Shown: positions 47,351 through 56,001, numbered from the stretch's first letter. The stretch is 64,000 nt of DNA from Streptomyces sp. NBC_01288 (GCF_035982055.1 NZ_CP108427.1:10167001-10231000), one strand, 5' to 3'. Program-made: numbers and translations. Notes: generated by a model not told the origin, from the sequence alone.

Positions 47351-47405
47351 GTTCAGTAAAACGAATGTTTTTGGAGGTGAAAGATTAGAAATACTGATGA
47401 ATGAG
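47351..47405 (-). promoter_or_regulatory. AT-rich promoter region of the aminotransferase gene with a LysR-like box
   Basis: This short island is strikingly A/T-rich compared with its surroundings. It contains TTCAGTAAAACGAA (47352-47365), which fits the T-N11-A pattern of LysR sites. It lies about 60-110 bp before the aminotransferase start, between it and the LysR gene. Confidence 0.45.
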
Positions 47406-47419
47406 ATGACCCGGCGACG

Positions 47420-48313
47420 TCACCCCGTGCGCGCGGGCAGCCCGCCGACCGCGTACCCCAGAGCGGCGAGGAGATTCCGGATCATTGGATGCTCCCCGGC
47501 ACCGGCGCGCACGGTCCCGAGCACGGTGCGGACGTGGACGGCGGAGGCGTCGAGCGCCGGCCGGGGCGTGCGGTCGAACCAGAGCATGTCGGGCAGGAAG
47601 GCCACCGCGTGGCCCTGTTCGACCAGTCGTGCGTGGGTCAGCATGTCCGCGGAGACATAGGCGACGTCCGGCTCGAAGCCGACCGCGTGGCAGACGCCGG
47701 TCGCCCATGCGTGGGCGGGCGTGCCGGCGGGTTCCATCACCCAGGGATGCTCGGCGAGTTCGGCCACGGCCGCCACGGGCGCGGGGGTCGCGAGCCGCAT
47801 GGCGTCCTCGTACAGGGGGTGGTGTTCGACCTCCGAGGCCCGTGCCGGTCGCGGGTGACCGGGGAACGTCTCGTCGATCACGAGGTCGAAGTCCCGGGTG
47901 AGCAGGCCGGGCAGTGAGGTGTCGGGCTCGGCCTGTGTGGCCTCCATCCGCACCCGGGGGTGATGCTCGCGCAGCCAGGTCAGTGCGGCGGGCAGCAGCG
48001 CGAGCATGGCGGTCTGGAAGGCCGCGACCCTGAGGGTCCCCGACACCTCCCGCAGCGAGGCCGCGATCTCCGTCTCGGCGCGCTCCAGTTCCCGTAGGGC
48101 TTTTTCCGTACGGGCGACGAGGATCTCGGCCTGTGGCGTCAGCCGGACCCCACGCCCCTCCCGCTCCAGCAGTGCTGCGCCGACCTCGGACTCCAGGAGG
48201 GCCAGCTGCTGGGAGACGGCCGAGGGGCTGTACGACATGGCCGTCGCGACGGCGGCCAGCGTGCCGCGGTGCTTCAACTCCCGCAGCGCCTCCAGGCGGC
48301 GCAGGTTGTACAT
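47420..48313 (-). CDS. LysR-family transcriptional regulator
   Basis: The 297-residue protein has the LysR HTH (residues 1-60: NLRRLEALRELKHRGTLAAVATAMSYSPSAVSQQLALLESEVGAALLERE) and a substrate-binding effector domain from about residue 85. ATG 48313 has GGAG 8 bp upstream; ATG 48331 is possible but less supported. It most likely regulates the aminotransferase gene downstream on the same strand. Confidence 0.92.
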   Translation of the reverse strand: MYNLRRLEALRELKHRGTLAAVATAMSYSPSAVSQQLALLESEVGAALLEREGRGVRLTPQAEILVARTEKALRELERAETEIAASLREVSGTLRVAAFQTAMLALLPAALTWLREHHPRVRMEATQAEPDTSLPGLLTRDFDLVIDETFPGHPRPARASEVEHHPLYEDAMRLATPAPVAAVAELAEHPWVMEPAGTPAHAWATGVCHAVGFEPDVAYVSADMLTHARLVEQGHAVAFLPDMLWFDRTPRPALDASAVHVRTVLGTVRAGAGEHPMIRNLLAALGYAVGGLPARTG

Positions 48314-48344
48314 GCCCTTCACTCCGTCCATTGGCTACGACTGT

Positions 48345-48839
48345 CTACGACCCGGTCGGCGGCGGCTGCTCGTCGTGGGAGCGGGTGCGCCGGGTGCGAA
48401 GGCGGGTGATGAGCGGACCGCCGTAGGTGGCGGACAGCGGCGCGAAGATCCACAGGACGTAGGCGTAGGAGAACACCCAGGCGAGACCGAGGCTCAGAAC
48501 GAACCAGAGGCCGACCGCCCAGGAGGCGTCGGCGTGTCTGCGGGCCCGTGCGACATCGCCGATGACGAGGCCGCCGTCGGCCGAGACCTCTTTGAGGGCG
48601 ACCTCGCAGAAGACGATGCCCGCCATGGTCCCGGCGAAGAGGGTCTGCGCCATCGGATTGGTGATCGCGGAGCCGATGACGGTCGTGGGGAACGGCAGGA
48701 ACGCGACCAGCAGCAGATAGGGCGCGTGCCAGAACGCGAAGGTCGGCGACAGCACGCGGATCTGGTCCATGACAGCGTCCGTGAAGAAGGCCAGTCGCTC
48801 CGGTGAGAGCCCGGGCTCCGGCCGCACATCCTCGCTCAT
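48345..48839 (-). CDS. TMEM175/DUF1211-like membrane protein lacking the TM1-TM3 segment
   Basis: The 164-residue protein starts with the family entry RLAFFTDAVM (variant of the R-x-x-F-S-D filter-helix motif of TMEM175-type potassium channels) but then jumps to YLLLVAFLPFPTTVIGSAITNP, which normally follows about 60-70 residues later. The remaining helices (about three to four) and a basic tail are present. It therefore looks like an internally deleted member; ion-channel function is doubtful. ATG 48839 has GGGAG 7 bp upstream, so it may still be translated. Confidence 0.65.
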   Translation of the reverse strand: MSEDVRPEPGLSPERLAFFTDAVMDQIRVLSPTFAFWHAPYLLLVAFLPFPTTVIGSAITNPMAQTLFAGTMAGIVFCEVALKEVSADGGLVIGDVARARRHADASWAVGLWFVLSLGLAWVFSYAYVLWIFAPLSATYGGPLITRLRTRRTRSHDEQPPPTGS

Positions 48840-48906
48840 CCGAACTCCCACGGGTCAAGATCGTGCACCCGATCCTAGAGAGTGCCAGGACAGGCGCCCA
48901 TCAGGC

Positions 48907-48960
48907 GCGCTTGAACTTTCAAACGGAGTCGGTCAGACTCTCGTTTGAGAGTTCAAACGA
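48907..48960. promoter_or_regulatory. two tandem 20-bp operators upstream of the DUF6069 gene
   Basis: The second copy (48941-48960) is a perfect TCGTTTGA-N4-TCAAACGA palindrome; the first (48907-48926) matches it at 13 of 20 positions. Centres are 34 bp apart. This looks like a TetR- or MarR-type site, but no such gene is adjacent, so the regulator lies elsewhere. Confidence 0.65.
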
Positions 48961-49017
48961 TCCGGTCCGTCTCGGGGCTTTTGGGCTCTGCCCGAAATCT
49001 CCCTCCCTGGAGTTGTC

Positions 49018-49431
49018 ATGTCACTCGCCTCTGATGCCGTCGCCGTCCGCCGTGGCCCGCTCGTCGTCGCGGGAGGTGTCCTCGCCGCGATCGTGCTGGC
49101 CTCCGCGGTGGACACCGTTCTCGCCCAACTCGCCCTGGCCGCTGGCGCACCCGACGACTTCCAGCCCCTGAAGGCACCGTCGTACATCTTCCTGACGGCG
49201 CTCGGCATCGTCGCGGGCGCCATCGGCTGGGCCATCCTGCGCAAGGTGTCGAAGGACCCCCAGGCACTGCTGCGGTGGCTGGTCCCGACCCTCGTCCTGG
49301 TGTCCTTCGTCCCCGATTTCCTGCTCTACGGCGACGGTGGCGCGACCGGTGTCGGGGCGCTGCTCCTGATGCACGTGACGGTCGCGACGGCCGCGGTGGT
49401 CACCTATCGCAAGGTGATGCCCCTGGCGTAG
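49018..49431 (+). CDS. DUF6069-family four-helix membrane protein
   Basis: This 137-residue protein has four hydrophobic segments (about 16-42, 55-78, 85-103, 108-128) as in DUF6069/DoxX-like small membrane proteins (PLVVAGGVLAAIVLASAVDTVLAQLALAAGAPDDFQPL in outline). Its promoter region carries two tandem palindromes, so it is tightly regulated. GGAG 7 bp before ATG 49018 sets the start. Function unknown. Confidence 0.75.
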   Translation: MSLASDAVAVRRGPLVVAGGVLAAIVLASAVDTVLAQLALAAGAPDDFQPLKAPSYIFLTALGIVAGAIGWAILRKVSKDPQALLRWLVPTLVLVSFVPDFLLYGDGGATGVGALLLMHVTVATAAVVTYRKVMPLA

Positions 49432-49438
49432 GGACGCC

Positions 49439-49463
49439 GGCGGCCACCGAGTCGATGGCCGCC
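49439..49463. terminator. bidirectional hairpin terminator
   Basis: GGCGGCCA (49439-49446) pairs with TGGCCGCC (49456-49463) around a 9-nt loop, between the converging DUF6069 and IMPase genes. Confidence 0.6.
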
Positions 49464-49473
49464 GTCCGATGCG

Positions 49474-50283
49474 CTAGGCGGCCCCGACCGTCGAACGCCA
49501 CAACTCCCCGGCCTCCGCCGCCGCTTCCGGCGCCACGAGCAGCAACGGTTCACCGTACGAGGGGAGTTGCGGCACGGCGACCGCGCCCGCCTCGGTCGCG
49601 ATGAGGAGAGCGGGCAGGCCGTCCACCGGGTGGAACTCGCCGATCGCGGCGGCCGTCGCCCGGCCCGCCGCGACCTGGACCAACGACAGCGCGGTCGAGC
49701 CCATGACGCGGGCCGTGCAGTGCCGGTCGGCCAGTTGCGCGAGCAGTGCGTCGAGGCCGGGCCAGTGCGCGTGGGCCGCCCACTCCGTGAGGAACACATG
49801 GCCCGTGAGCGTGGTGTGGTCCGCCGCGTGGATCGAAGTCCCGTTCAGGTGCGCGCCCTTGCCCCGCACCGCCGTGAAGACCTCACCCCGCCACGGGTCC
49901 GCCACCAGACCCAGCAGCGGACCGCCGTCCGGCTCCGCCAGGCCCAGGGAGAAGGAGCACCAGCCAAGCCCGTGGGCGTAGTTGGTCGTTCCGTCCACCG
50001 GGTCGATCACCCAGTGCGGCGCGTCGGCTGATGTCCCCTCCTCGGCGCCGTACTCCTCGCCGTCGATGCCCCAGTCGGGGAACTCCCGCCGCAGCACCGT
50101 CCGCACATGCCGCTCCACCGCCTCGTCCGTGTCCGTGACGATGTCGGCCGGGCTCGCCTTCTCCCGGACCGGACCCGCACCTCCTCGGTTCCCGCCTCGG
50201 ATCGCCTCCGTCACCCACTCGGCCAACTCCACGGCCACCCGCAGAGCACCGTCCAGGTCATGTCCGTTCGGCACGTTCGGCAC
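49474..50283 (-). CDS. inositol monophosphatase family protein
   Basis: The 269-residue protein has the lithium-sensitive phosphatase metal motifs: Glu76 (GIDGEEYG), DPVDGTTNYAHG with Asp94 and Asp97, and the second-site Asp221 in a diverged VDGLPALLIATEAG (normally WDxAAG). It would dephosphorylate inositol phosphate or a related sugar/polyol phosphate. It is the last gene of a PotABCD-type importer operon and overlaps the GDPD gene by 26 bp. GTG 50283 is used; GTG 50274 is a slightly better spaced alternative. Confidence 0.87.
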   Translation of the reverse strand: MPNVPNGHDLDGALRVAVELAEWVTEAIRGGNRGGAGPVREKASPADIVTDTDEAVERHVRTVLRREFPDWGIDGEEYGAEEGTSADAPHWVIDPVDGTTNYAHGLGWCSFSLGLAEPDGGPLLGLVADPWRGEVFTAVRGKGAHLNGTSIHAADHTTLTGHVFLTEWAAHAHWPGLDALLAQLADRHCTARVMGSTALSLVQVAAGRATAAAIGEFHPVDGLPALLIATEAGAVAVPQLPSYGEPLLLVAPEAAAEAGELWRSTVGAA

Positions 50284-50944
50284 AGCTCTTCACCACCCCG
50301 TTCAGGTCGTTGCCAATGATCGCGTCCACACCCCAGTCGAGCAGTTCGCCGCGCCGGTCCGCGTCGTCCACCGTCCAGCAACTCACCAGCACATCCCGCG
50401 CATGCCAGTACGCCACCGCCTCCTCGCTCAGGAACCGGTGCTCGGGATTGAAATACTGCGGGCGTACGGTCCCCAACACGCCCTCGGACGGCGGCAGTTC
50501 GCCGTACCAACTGAGGAACAGCGTGATCCGCTCGTCGCGCGCCCGCACCGCCGCCATCGCCTCCGCGGCGCCACAGAACATGGCCACCGCCCCCAGCCGA
50601 CCGAGCTCCGCGTGCGCCGCGGTCGCGACCACCGGGTCCCCGGTGTCCAGGAGCAACGGGACCCCGTCAGCGGCGTCCAGGGCCTCCCGCAGGGTCGGGA
50701 CGGTCGGCACGATGTCCCTCAACTCGGCCAGCGTCAGGGCCGCGACCGACTCCGGACGCCCCCACAGACGCCGCAGGTCGTCGTCATGATGCAGTACGAC
50801 GACCCCGTCCGCCGTGCATCGCAGATCCACCTCGATCGCGTCGGCCCCCGCACCCGCCGCCCGCCGCACGGCCTCCAGCGTGTTCTCCACCGCGGCCCAC
50901 GGATCACCCCGGTGCGCCACGGCCAACGGCCGCCGCGTGCTCAC
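50258..50944 (-). CDS. glycerophosphodiester phosphodiesterase (GDPD)
   Basis: The 228-residue enzyme has the GDPD TIM-barrel motifs: His11-Arg12 in AHRG, ENT, Glu38 and Asp40 in IEVDLR, and His53 in LHHDDDL. It hydrolyses glycerophosphodiesters to an alcohol plus glycerol-3-phosphate or the other phosphate ester. No signal peptide, so it acts after import. GTG 50944 overlaps the ATPase stop (GTGA). The pairing with an importer and IMPase parallels UgpBAEC-UgpQ but with a different transporter family. Confidence 0.9.
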   Translation of the reverse strand: MSTRRPLAVAHRGDPWAAVENTLEAVRRAAGAGADAIEVDLRCTADGVVVLHHDDDLRRLWGRPESVAALTLAELRDIVPTVPTLREALDAADGVPLLLDTGDPVVATAAHAELGRLGAVAMFCGAAEAMAAVRARDERITLFLSWYGELPPSEGVLGTVRPQYFNPEHRFLSEEAVAYWHARDVLVSCWTVDDADRRGELLDWGVDAIIGNDLNGVVKSCAERAERT

Positions 50945-52032
50945 GCCGCCTCCGCCGCTTCTGTCTCTACGGCGGGGGAGACCGCGTACGACAGGGCCTG
51001 TCCGACCCTCACCCGTACGACCTCGCCGCGCGCGGGTGCCGTAGCGCCGGAGACGTACGACCGCAGACGCGGGCCGCCCTCCAACTCCACGACCACCTCG
51101 GTGAAGTGGCCGCGAGGGAGCACCTTCTCGACGCGGGCGGCGGCTCCTTCGGATGTGCCGTCCAGGCGTACTTCCTCCGGGCGGATGCCGACCGTCAGTC
51201 CCGACCCCGCCGGGCCGGTCAACTCCGCGCACGGCAGGGTGACTTGGCCGAGCCGTACTGTGCCCGGTGCGGCGACGGCGTCGTCCAGGCGGTTGAGGCT
51301 GCCGACGAACTCGGCGGTGAACAGCGTGGCCGGGGTGCGGTACAGCTCGTCCGGGGACGCGTACTGCTCGATGCGGCCGGCGTTCATGACCGCGATGCGA
51401 TCGGCGATGCTGAGCGCCTCGTCCTGGTCGTGGGTGACGAACAGGGTGGTGATGCCGAGGCGTTGCTGGATGTCCCTGATCTCCTCGCGGACCCGCTCGC
51501 GCAGTTTGGCGTCCAGGTTGGACAACGGCTCGTCCAGGAGGAGGAGTTGGGGGCGCAGGGCCAACGCCCTTGCCAGCGCCGTGCGTTGCTGTTCGCCGCC
51601 CGAGATGTGCGCCGGGCGGCTGTCGGCGTGGTGGGCGAGGCCGACCAGTTCCAGCGCCTCGGTGACCCGGCGGTCGGCCTCCGCGCGCGGCACCCTGTGC
51701 ATCTTCAGGCCGAAGCCGATGTTCTGACGTACCGTCATGTGCGGCCACAGGGCGTAGTTCTGGAACACCATCGCGGTGGGGCGGCGCTCGGGCGGTACGG
51801 CGGCGTAGTCCGTGCCGCCGATCTCGACCCGGCCCCAGTCCGGGGTCAGGAACCCGGCCGCCATCCGCAGGGTCGTGGTCTTGCCGCAGCCCGACGGGCC
51901 CAACAGGCAGACCATCTCGCCGGGTTCGACATGCAGATCCAGGCCGGAGACGACCGTCCTGCCGCCGAGGGTCTTGGTGAGGCCGGACAGTACGAGTCCG
52001 GCGGTGGCCGTGTGAACAGGGGTGCTGGTCAC
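50941..52032 (-). CDS. ABC importer ATPase, PotA/FbpC type with TOBE domain
   Basis: The 363-residue ATPase has Walker A GPSGCGKTT, Q-loop FQNYALWPHMTV, signature ISGGEQQRTALARAL, Walker B LLLLDEPLSNLDAKLR and a C-terminal TOBE domain (about 270-350). The set fits the spermidine/iron/2-aminoethylphosphonate group. GTG 52032 overlaps the permease stop. The open frame continues upstream within the permease genes and is not real there. Confidence 0.92.
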   Translation of the reverse strand: MTSTPVHTATAGLVLSGLTKTLGGRTVVSGLDLHVEPGEMVCLLGPSGCGKTTTLRMAAGFLTPDWGRVEIGGTDYAAVPPERRPTAMVFQNYALWPHMTVRQNIGFGLKMHRVPRAEADRRVTEALELVGLAHHADSRPAHISGGEQQRTALARALALRPQLLLLDEPLSNLDAKLRERVREEIRDIQQRLGITTLFVTHDQDEALSIADRIAVMNAGRIEQYASPDELYRTPATLFTAEFVGSLNRLDDAVAAPGTVRLGQVTLPCAELTGPAGSGLTVGIRPEEVRLDGTSEGAAARVEKVLPRGHFTEVVVELEGGPRLRSYVSGATAPARGEVVRVRVGQALSYAVSPAVETEAAEAA

Positions 52033-52844
52033 CGCAGTTGGAACCCTTCCGCGAGATGGCCGCCCATGATGTGCCGCCGTACGCCGAGCATCAGCAGGAC
52101 GGACGGCACGGACAGCAGGAGGGAGAAGACCGCGGCGACGCCCTCGGGGTAGTTGGTGACCATGCTGTACATCGCGGTGGGCATGGTGGTGTACGTGGGC
52201 GCGCCGACCAGCAGGGTGCCCTGGGCCTCGTCGAACGCGGCCAGGAACGACATGATCAGTGCCACGAGGATGCCGGGGCGGGCGAGCGGCAGGGTGACCC
52301 GCCAGAAGACGGTCAGCGGACCCGCGCCCGCGTCCCGGGCGGCTTCCTCCAGACTGCGCGGCACCGCGGCGAACGCAGCAGCCGGCAGCCAGGTCATGAA
52401 GACGACCGTGCCCAGCAACTGCACGACGACCACGCCCCAGAACGTCGTCATCAGGTTCAACGTGTAGAAGAGGGACGCCATCGCCGCGTACAGGCCGATC
52501 TTCGGGAACGCGTTGACGGAGAACAGCGCCACCAGGAAGAACCGGCGCCCGGGGAAGTCGCGGCGGGCGAACGCGTACGCGGCGGGCAGGCAGATCACCG
52601 CCGAGAGGAGTGTCACCACCGGCGCGAACACGAAGCTCCAGCGCACCGCCGCCACCAGGTCCGGGTTGTCCGCGACCGCCGTCCACCAGCGCAGGGTCCA
52701 GCCCTGCGGAAGCAGGTCGGGGTAGCGCCAGGTGTCCGCGAAGGCGTGGGGGAGCAGCCACAGCAACGGGCCCAGGATGAACAGGGCGAGCAGCGCGGCC
52801 AGTACGGCACCGCCCGCGCGACGGACCACGGCCGCGGCGGTCAT
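52029..52844 (-). CDS. ABC importer permease, PotC type
   Basis: The 271-residue permease has six helices and the EAA loop LEEAARDAGAGPLTVFWRVTLPLARPG. ATG 52844 is chosen because AGAGGG lies 6 bp upstream; GTG 52859, overlapping the previous stop, is an alternative. It forms the second half of a heterodimeric permease with the next gene. Confidence 0.9.
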   Translation of the reverse strand: MTAAAVVRRAGGAVLAALLALFILGPLLWLLPHAFADTWRYPDLLPQGWTLRWWTAVADNPDLVAAVRWSFVFAPVVTLLSAVICLPAAYAFARRDFPGRRFFLVALFSVNAFPKIGLYAAMASLFYTLNLMTTFWGVVVVQLLGTVVFMTWLPAAAFAAVPRSLEEAARDAGAGPLTVFWRVTLPLARPGILVALIMSFLAAFDEAQGTLLVGAPTYTTMPTAMYSMVTNYPEGVAAVFSLLLSVPSVLLMLGVRRHIMGGHLAEGFQLR

Positions 52845-52855
52845 GCGTTGCCCTC

Positions 52856-53851
52856 TCACCGCGTCACCGACGCGGCGCGCCGGGTCTCGCGGACGTTGGA
52901 GCGGACGTACGCCACACCCACCACCGAGGCGAGCGCGAAGACGACGACTGCCGTCACCAGCGACTGCTGCGGTTGGTTGAACGACTGGAAGGCGTTGGCG
53001 AGTTGGACCCCGAGCATGGTCGGCGCGGTCGGCCCGACGAGGTAGGGCACGGTGAAGCTGCCGAGCACCGCGATGGTGGTGAACGTGGCCGTGATGACCG
53101 CGGGCACGCTCGTCATCGGCAGCAGGACACGCAGCACGACCTGCGCGGGGCGGGCCCCGGCGTCACGGGCGGCCTCGATCAGCGCGTCCGGTACGGCGGC
53201 CAGACCCGAGGTCAACACCAGCACGGCGAAAGGGAGGTTGGTCCACACCTGGCCGACGATCACGCCCCATGTCGTGTAGCTCAGCCGGGGTGCGGAGGAC
53301 CAGCCCAGCGCGTGCGCCATGGTGGTGAGGGCGCCGTCGCCGGCGTAGAAGGTGAGGATCGCGTACGAGCCGATGACCGCGGGCAGGAAGAGCGGAGTGA
53401 CCGCAAGTGCGGTGACCAGGCGGGCAGTTCGGCCGCCGGACATGCGGGCGTACAGCGCGACGGCGAGCCCGAGCGCGAAGACGGCCACCACGCTCGCCAG
53501 CGTCACCTCGACGGTGACGGTCAGGCTGCGCAGGAAGGTGTCGCTGGTCAGGACCTCGCGGTAGGCGGCCAGGGTGCCCCACCAGTGGTCGGCGGGGTGC
53601 TGGTGCAGGCCGATGGAGGCGATGACGGAGTTGAGGCCGCCGAAGTGGCCGAGGGTGTACAGGACTCCGGAGACCACCGGGATGCCGACGAAGAGGGCGA
53701 CGACCAGGAGGGGCGGCAGCACCATGAGTGTGCCGACGGCTCCGGCCCTGGTCGGGGAACGACGGCGGCGCGCACCGGAATTGGCGCCGGCCGCCGCCCC
53801 CGCCGTAGTACCCGTGGTACTTGCGGCACCCGTTGTGCTGGTCCGGCTCAC
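52856..53851 (-). CDS. ABC importer permease, PotB type
   Basis: The 331-residue permease has an Ala/Thr/Gly/Arg-rich N-terminal extension (about 1-35), six helices and the EAA loop LIEAARDAGARPAQVVLRVLLPM. GTG 53851 overlaps the binding-protein stop (GTGA). Confidence 0.9.
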   Translation of the reverse strand: MSRTSTTGAASTTGTTAGAAAGANSGARRRRSPTRAGAVGTLMVLPPLLVVALFVGIPVVSGVLYTLGHFGGLNSVIASIGLHQHPADHWWGTLAAYREVLTSDTFLRSLTVTVEVTLASVVAVFALGLAVALYARMSGGRTARLVTALAVTPLFLPAVIGSYAILTFYAGDGALTTMAHALGWSSAPRLSYTTWGVIVGQVWTNLPFAVLVLTSGLAAVPDALIEAARDAGARPAQVVLRVLLPMTSVPAVITATFTTIAVLGSFTVPYLVGPTAPTMLGVQLANAFQSFNQPQQSLVTAVVVFALASVVGVAYVRSNVRETRRAASVTR

Positions 53852-55068
53852 TGACCGGGCACCTTCTGCTGCCACAGGTTGTTCATGTCGCTGCTGGTCT
53901 GGCCGGAGTAACCGGCACGCAGGTTGCCGACGTCGACGCCGTTGAACCGGGCGGCCGTCGCCGCGGGCAGCTCGCTCGCCGGGATCACCGGGTAGGCGCC
54001 CAACTGCTTGACGATCGCGTCTTGTTGCTCGGCCTGGAGGAAGAAGTCGGCCAGCTTCAGGGCCGCGGTCTGCTTCTTGCTCGACTTGAGGATGCCGAGG
54101 TAGGAGGCGCCGCCGGTGAACGTCGGGTCCGATATCTGGGTGAACTTGATGCCGGAGTTCAGGGTGTGGTTCTGGATGCCCGACAGGTACTGGTCCGACC
54201 AGACCGGGGCCAGCTCGATCTGCCCCTTGGCGAGCAGGTCGAGCACGGCCTGATTGCCGTTCGGGTAGACGCCCTTGCCGTAGACGTCCTTGTTCAGGGC
54301 CTTCAACTCCTTGAACCCCGGGTCCCACTTGGATTCGAGAGAGGCGTCGTAGCCGTCCTGGAAGGTCTTCAGCGTCGTCGCGTCGAGGTGCCGGTCGAGC
54401 GTCGTCTCGACGAAAGAGCCCCCGGAACCGCCACTGGCCGGGCTGTTGTACGCGAACTTGCCCGGGTTGGCCTTGATCCAGGAGATCAGGCCGTCGTACG
54501 TCTTCGGCGGCGTCTTCACCTTCGTCGCGTCGTACGCCAGCACGACCGATGAACCGCGGTACGGCACGGCCGAGTTGGCCACCGGACCGAGCAGGGCGGA
54601 GTCGACGTCCTTGAGTCCCGGCACGTTCTTCGCCGACACCTTGGTGAGCAGACCGGCGGTGGCCGCGTTGAGGGTGACGGACGACTCCATGAGGTCGTAG
54701 CCGGGGTCGCGGCCGGTCTTCGCGGCGGCCTGGAGCTTGGCGAGCGTGGTGGCGTCGGCGGTGCCGTGCGCGGAGAAGACGACCTTGACCTGGTAACCGG
54801 GATTGGCCTTCTCGAAGGCCGGGACAACGATGTCCTCCCACAACTTCTGGATGTTCGTGTCACCGCTGACGTAGGCGGTGAGGTGATGGGCGGCGGCTCC
54901 GCCGACGGAGGTGGACGAGGAGGACGACGAGGAGCAGGCGGAAGCGGCCATGGTGAGGGCGGCGGCGCACAGCAGCGCGGCGGCACTCCGCGCGGGCCGG
55001 GTCGACCGGGGGAGTCGAGTGGGCCGAGGCGAGGCGGCGAGGGAACGGTCAAGGGTCCGGATGGGCAT
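53848..55068 (-). CDS. ABC importer substrate-binding lipoprotein (iron/2-aminoethylphosphonate-type fold)
   Basis: The 406-residue lipoprotein has a long positively charged leader and lipobox MAASAC with Cys45, followed by a Ser run and a family-1-type binding fold (LTAYVSGDTNIQKLWEDIVVPAFEKANPGYQVKVVFSAHG in outline, WSDQYLSG, QQDAIVKQLGAYPVIP). Relatives bind ferric ions, thiamine or phosphonates/phosphodiesters. GGAG 8 bp before ATG 55068 sets the start. It heads the SBP-permease-permease-ATPase-GDPD-IMPase operon, so a glycerophosphodiester is a good guess for the ligand. Confidence 0.9.
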   Translation of the reverse strand: MPIRTLDRSLAASPRPTRLPRSTRPARSAAALLCAAALTMAASACSSSSSSSTSVGGAAAHHLTAYVSGDTNIQKLWEDIVVPAFEKANPGYQVKVVFSAHGTADATTLAKLQAAAKTGRDPGYDLMESSVTLNAATAGLLTKVSAKNVPGLKDVDSALLGPVANSAVPYRGSSVVLAYDATKVKTPPKTYDGLISWIKANPGKFAYNSPASGGSGGSFVETTLDRHLDATTLKTFQDGYDASLESKWDPGFKELKALNKDVYGKGVYPNGNQAVLDLLAKGQIELAPVWSDQYLSGIQNHTLNSGIKFTQISDPTFTGGASYLGILKSSKKQTAALKLADFFLQAEQQDAIVKQLGAYPVIPASELPAATAARFNGVDVGNLRAGYSGQTSSDMNNLWQQKVPGQ

Positions 55069-55281
55069 GGTGGTTGCTCCGGGCATTCTGGTTCGGGGGC
55101 GGAACGCTCTGTTCCGGCGCACGATAGGCAGGGGTGCCGGTGAGGTTCGGGAACAACCGGATGAACGTGGACTTTTTTCAGGGCGACACTTCGGCGGGCG
55201 GCGCCCAGAGGGCCCTCGGCCATGCGACGAGCGACGTGACGACCCTGCCCTGGGCGGTGATGGCCGAGGCTGTCGGCAGAC

Positions 55282-55992
55282 CTAACCGTTCATCGGGTGG
55301 AGAGTGGTGACGCCTGCGAGGACGAGGTCGATCCCGGCGAGGAACTGCTCGCGGTCGTCGTGCCCGCGCACCTGGTCCGCGACGGCCCGGGTGAACGGGT
55401 AGTCGTCGGGGTCGAGTTCCTCCCAGGCCGTCGACACGGCGTCCAGGAACTGGGCGCGGTCCACGTCGGGCCCGAGAGTGCCGGCGCTCACGGTGTTCGC
55501 GGCGTTCTGGCCGGCGGCGCCGAGGATGTAGTGCATCAACGCCGAGGTCGCGGTGAACCAGCCTGCCTCGGGCACACCCAGCGCGCGGACCTGCCGGCCG
55601 ATGCTCTCGAAGAGCCGCGGCGCCACCGGCCCCCAGGGGCTGTGGGAGATCTGCGTCGCGAGCTGCGTGGCGAGCCACGGGTGTTCCTCGATCGCGTCGA
55701 ACAGGCCGAGCGCGACGGCGCGGATCCCGTCCTGTGGCGTGTCCGGAGAATCGGCGGGCTCAATGGCCAAGGCCGCGGCGACGACGGCGTCGGTGGCGGC
55801 GCCGAGCAGTTCACCCTTGTTCGCCACGTGCCAGTAGATCGCCCCGGGCCCGGTGGCCAGGCGCTCGGTCAGCGTCCGGAACGTCAGCCCGTCCTCGCCG
55901 ACCGCGTCGAGCAGCTCGACGGCGGCCTCGACGATGCGCTCGCGGGAGAGCGCCTCCGTACGCCGCTGTGACCGGCCCGTCCGTGTTGCCAT
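55282..55992 (-). CDS. TetR-family transcriptional regulator
   Basis: The 236-residue protein has a TetR HTH (about 15-65: LSRERIVEAAVELLDAVGEDGLTFRTLTERLATGPGAIYWHVANKGELL) and a TetR C-terminal ligand domain. ATG 55992 starts MATRTGRSQRR; the longer frame upstream runs through the operator. It is divergent from a FAD monooxygenase across 103 bp that contains a compound palindrome, the classic TetR/TetX-like arrangement. Confidence 0.9.
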   Translation of the reverse strand: MATRTGRSQRRTEALSRERIVEAAVELLDAVGEDGLTFRTLTERLATGPGAIYWHVANKGELLGAATDAVVAAALAIEPADSPDTPQDGIRAVALGLFDAIEEHPWLATQLATQISHSPWGPVAPRLFESIGRQVRALGVPEAGWFTATSALMHYILGAAGQNAANTVSAGTLGPDVDRAQFLDAVSTAWEELDPDDYPFTRAVADQVRGHDDREQFLAGIDLVLAGVTTLHPMNG

Positions 55993-56001
55993 GCGGCCAT
56001 C

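Noticed and set aside
47397..47660. A small plus-strand gene after GGAGGTGA at 47373
   Set aside because: The spacing to the first ATG is 16 nt, and the product is antisense to the LysR 3' end with no family pattern.
52856..54841. A 661-codon minus-strand protein covering the PotB permease and the binding protein
   Set aside because: Only the part from GTG 53851 is permease; the rest is the binding-protein gene read in the wrong frame.
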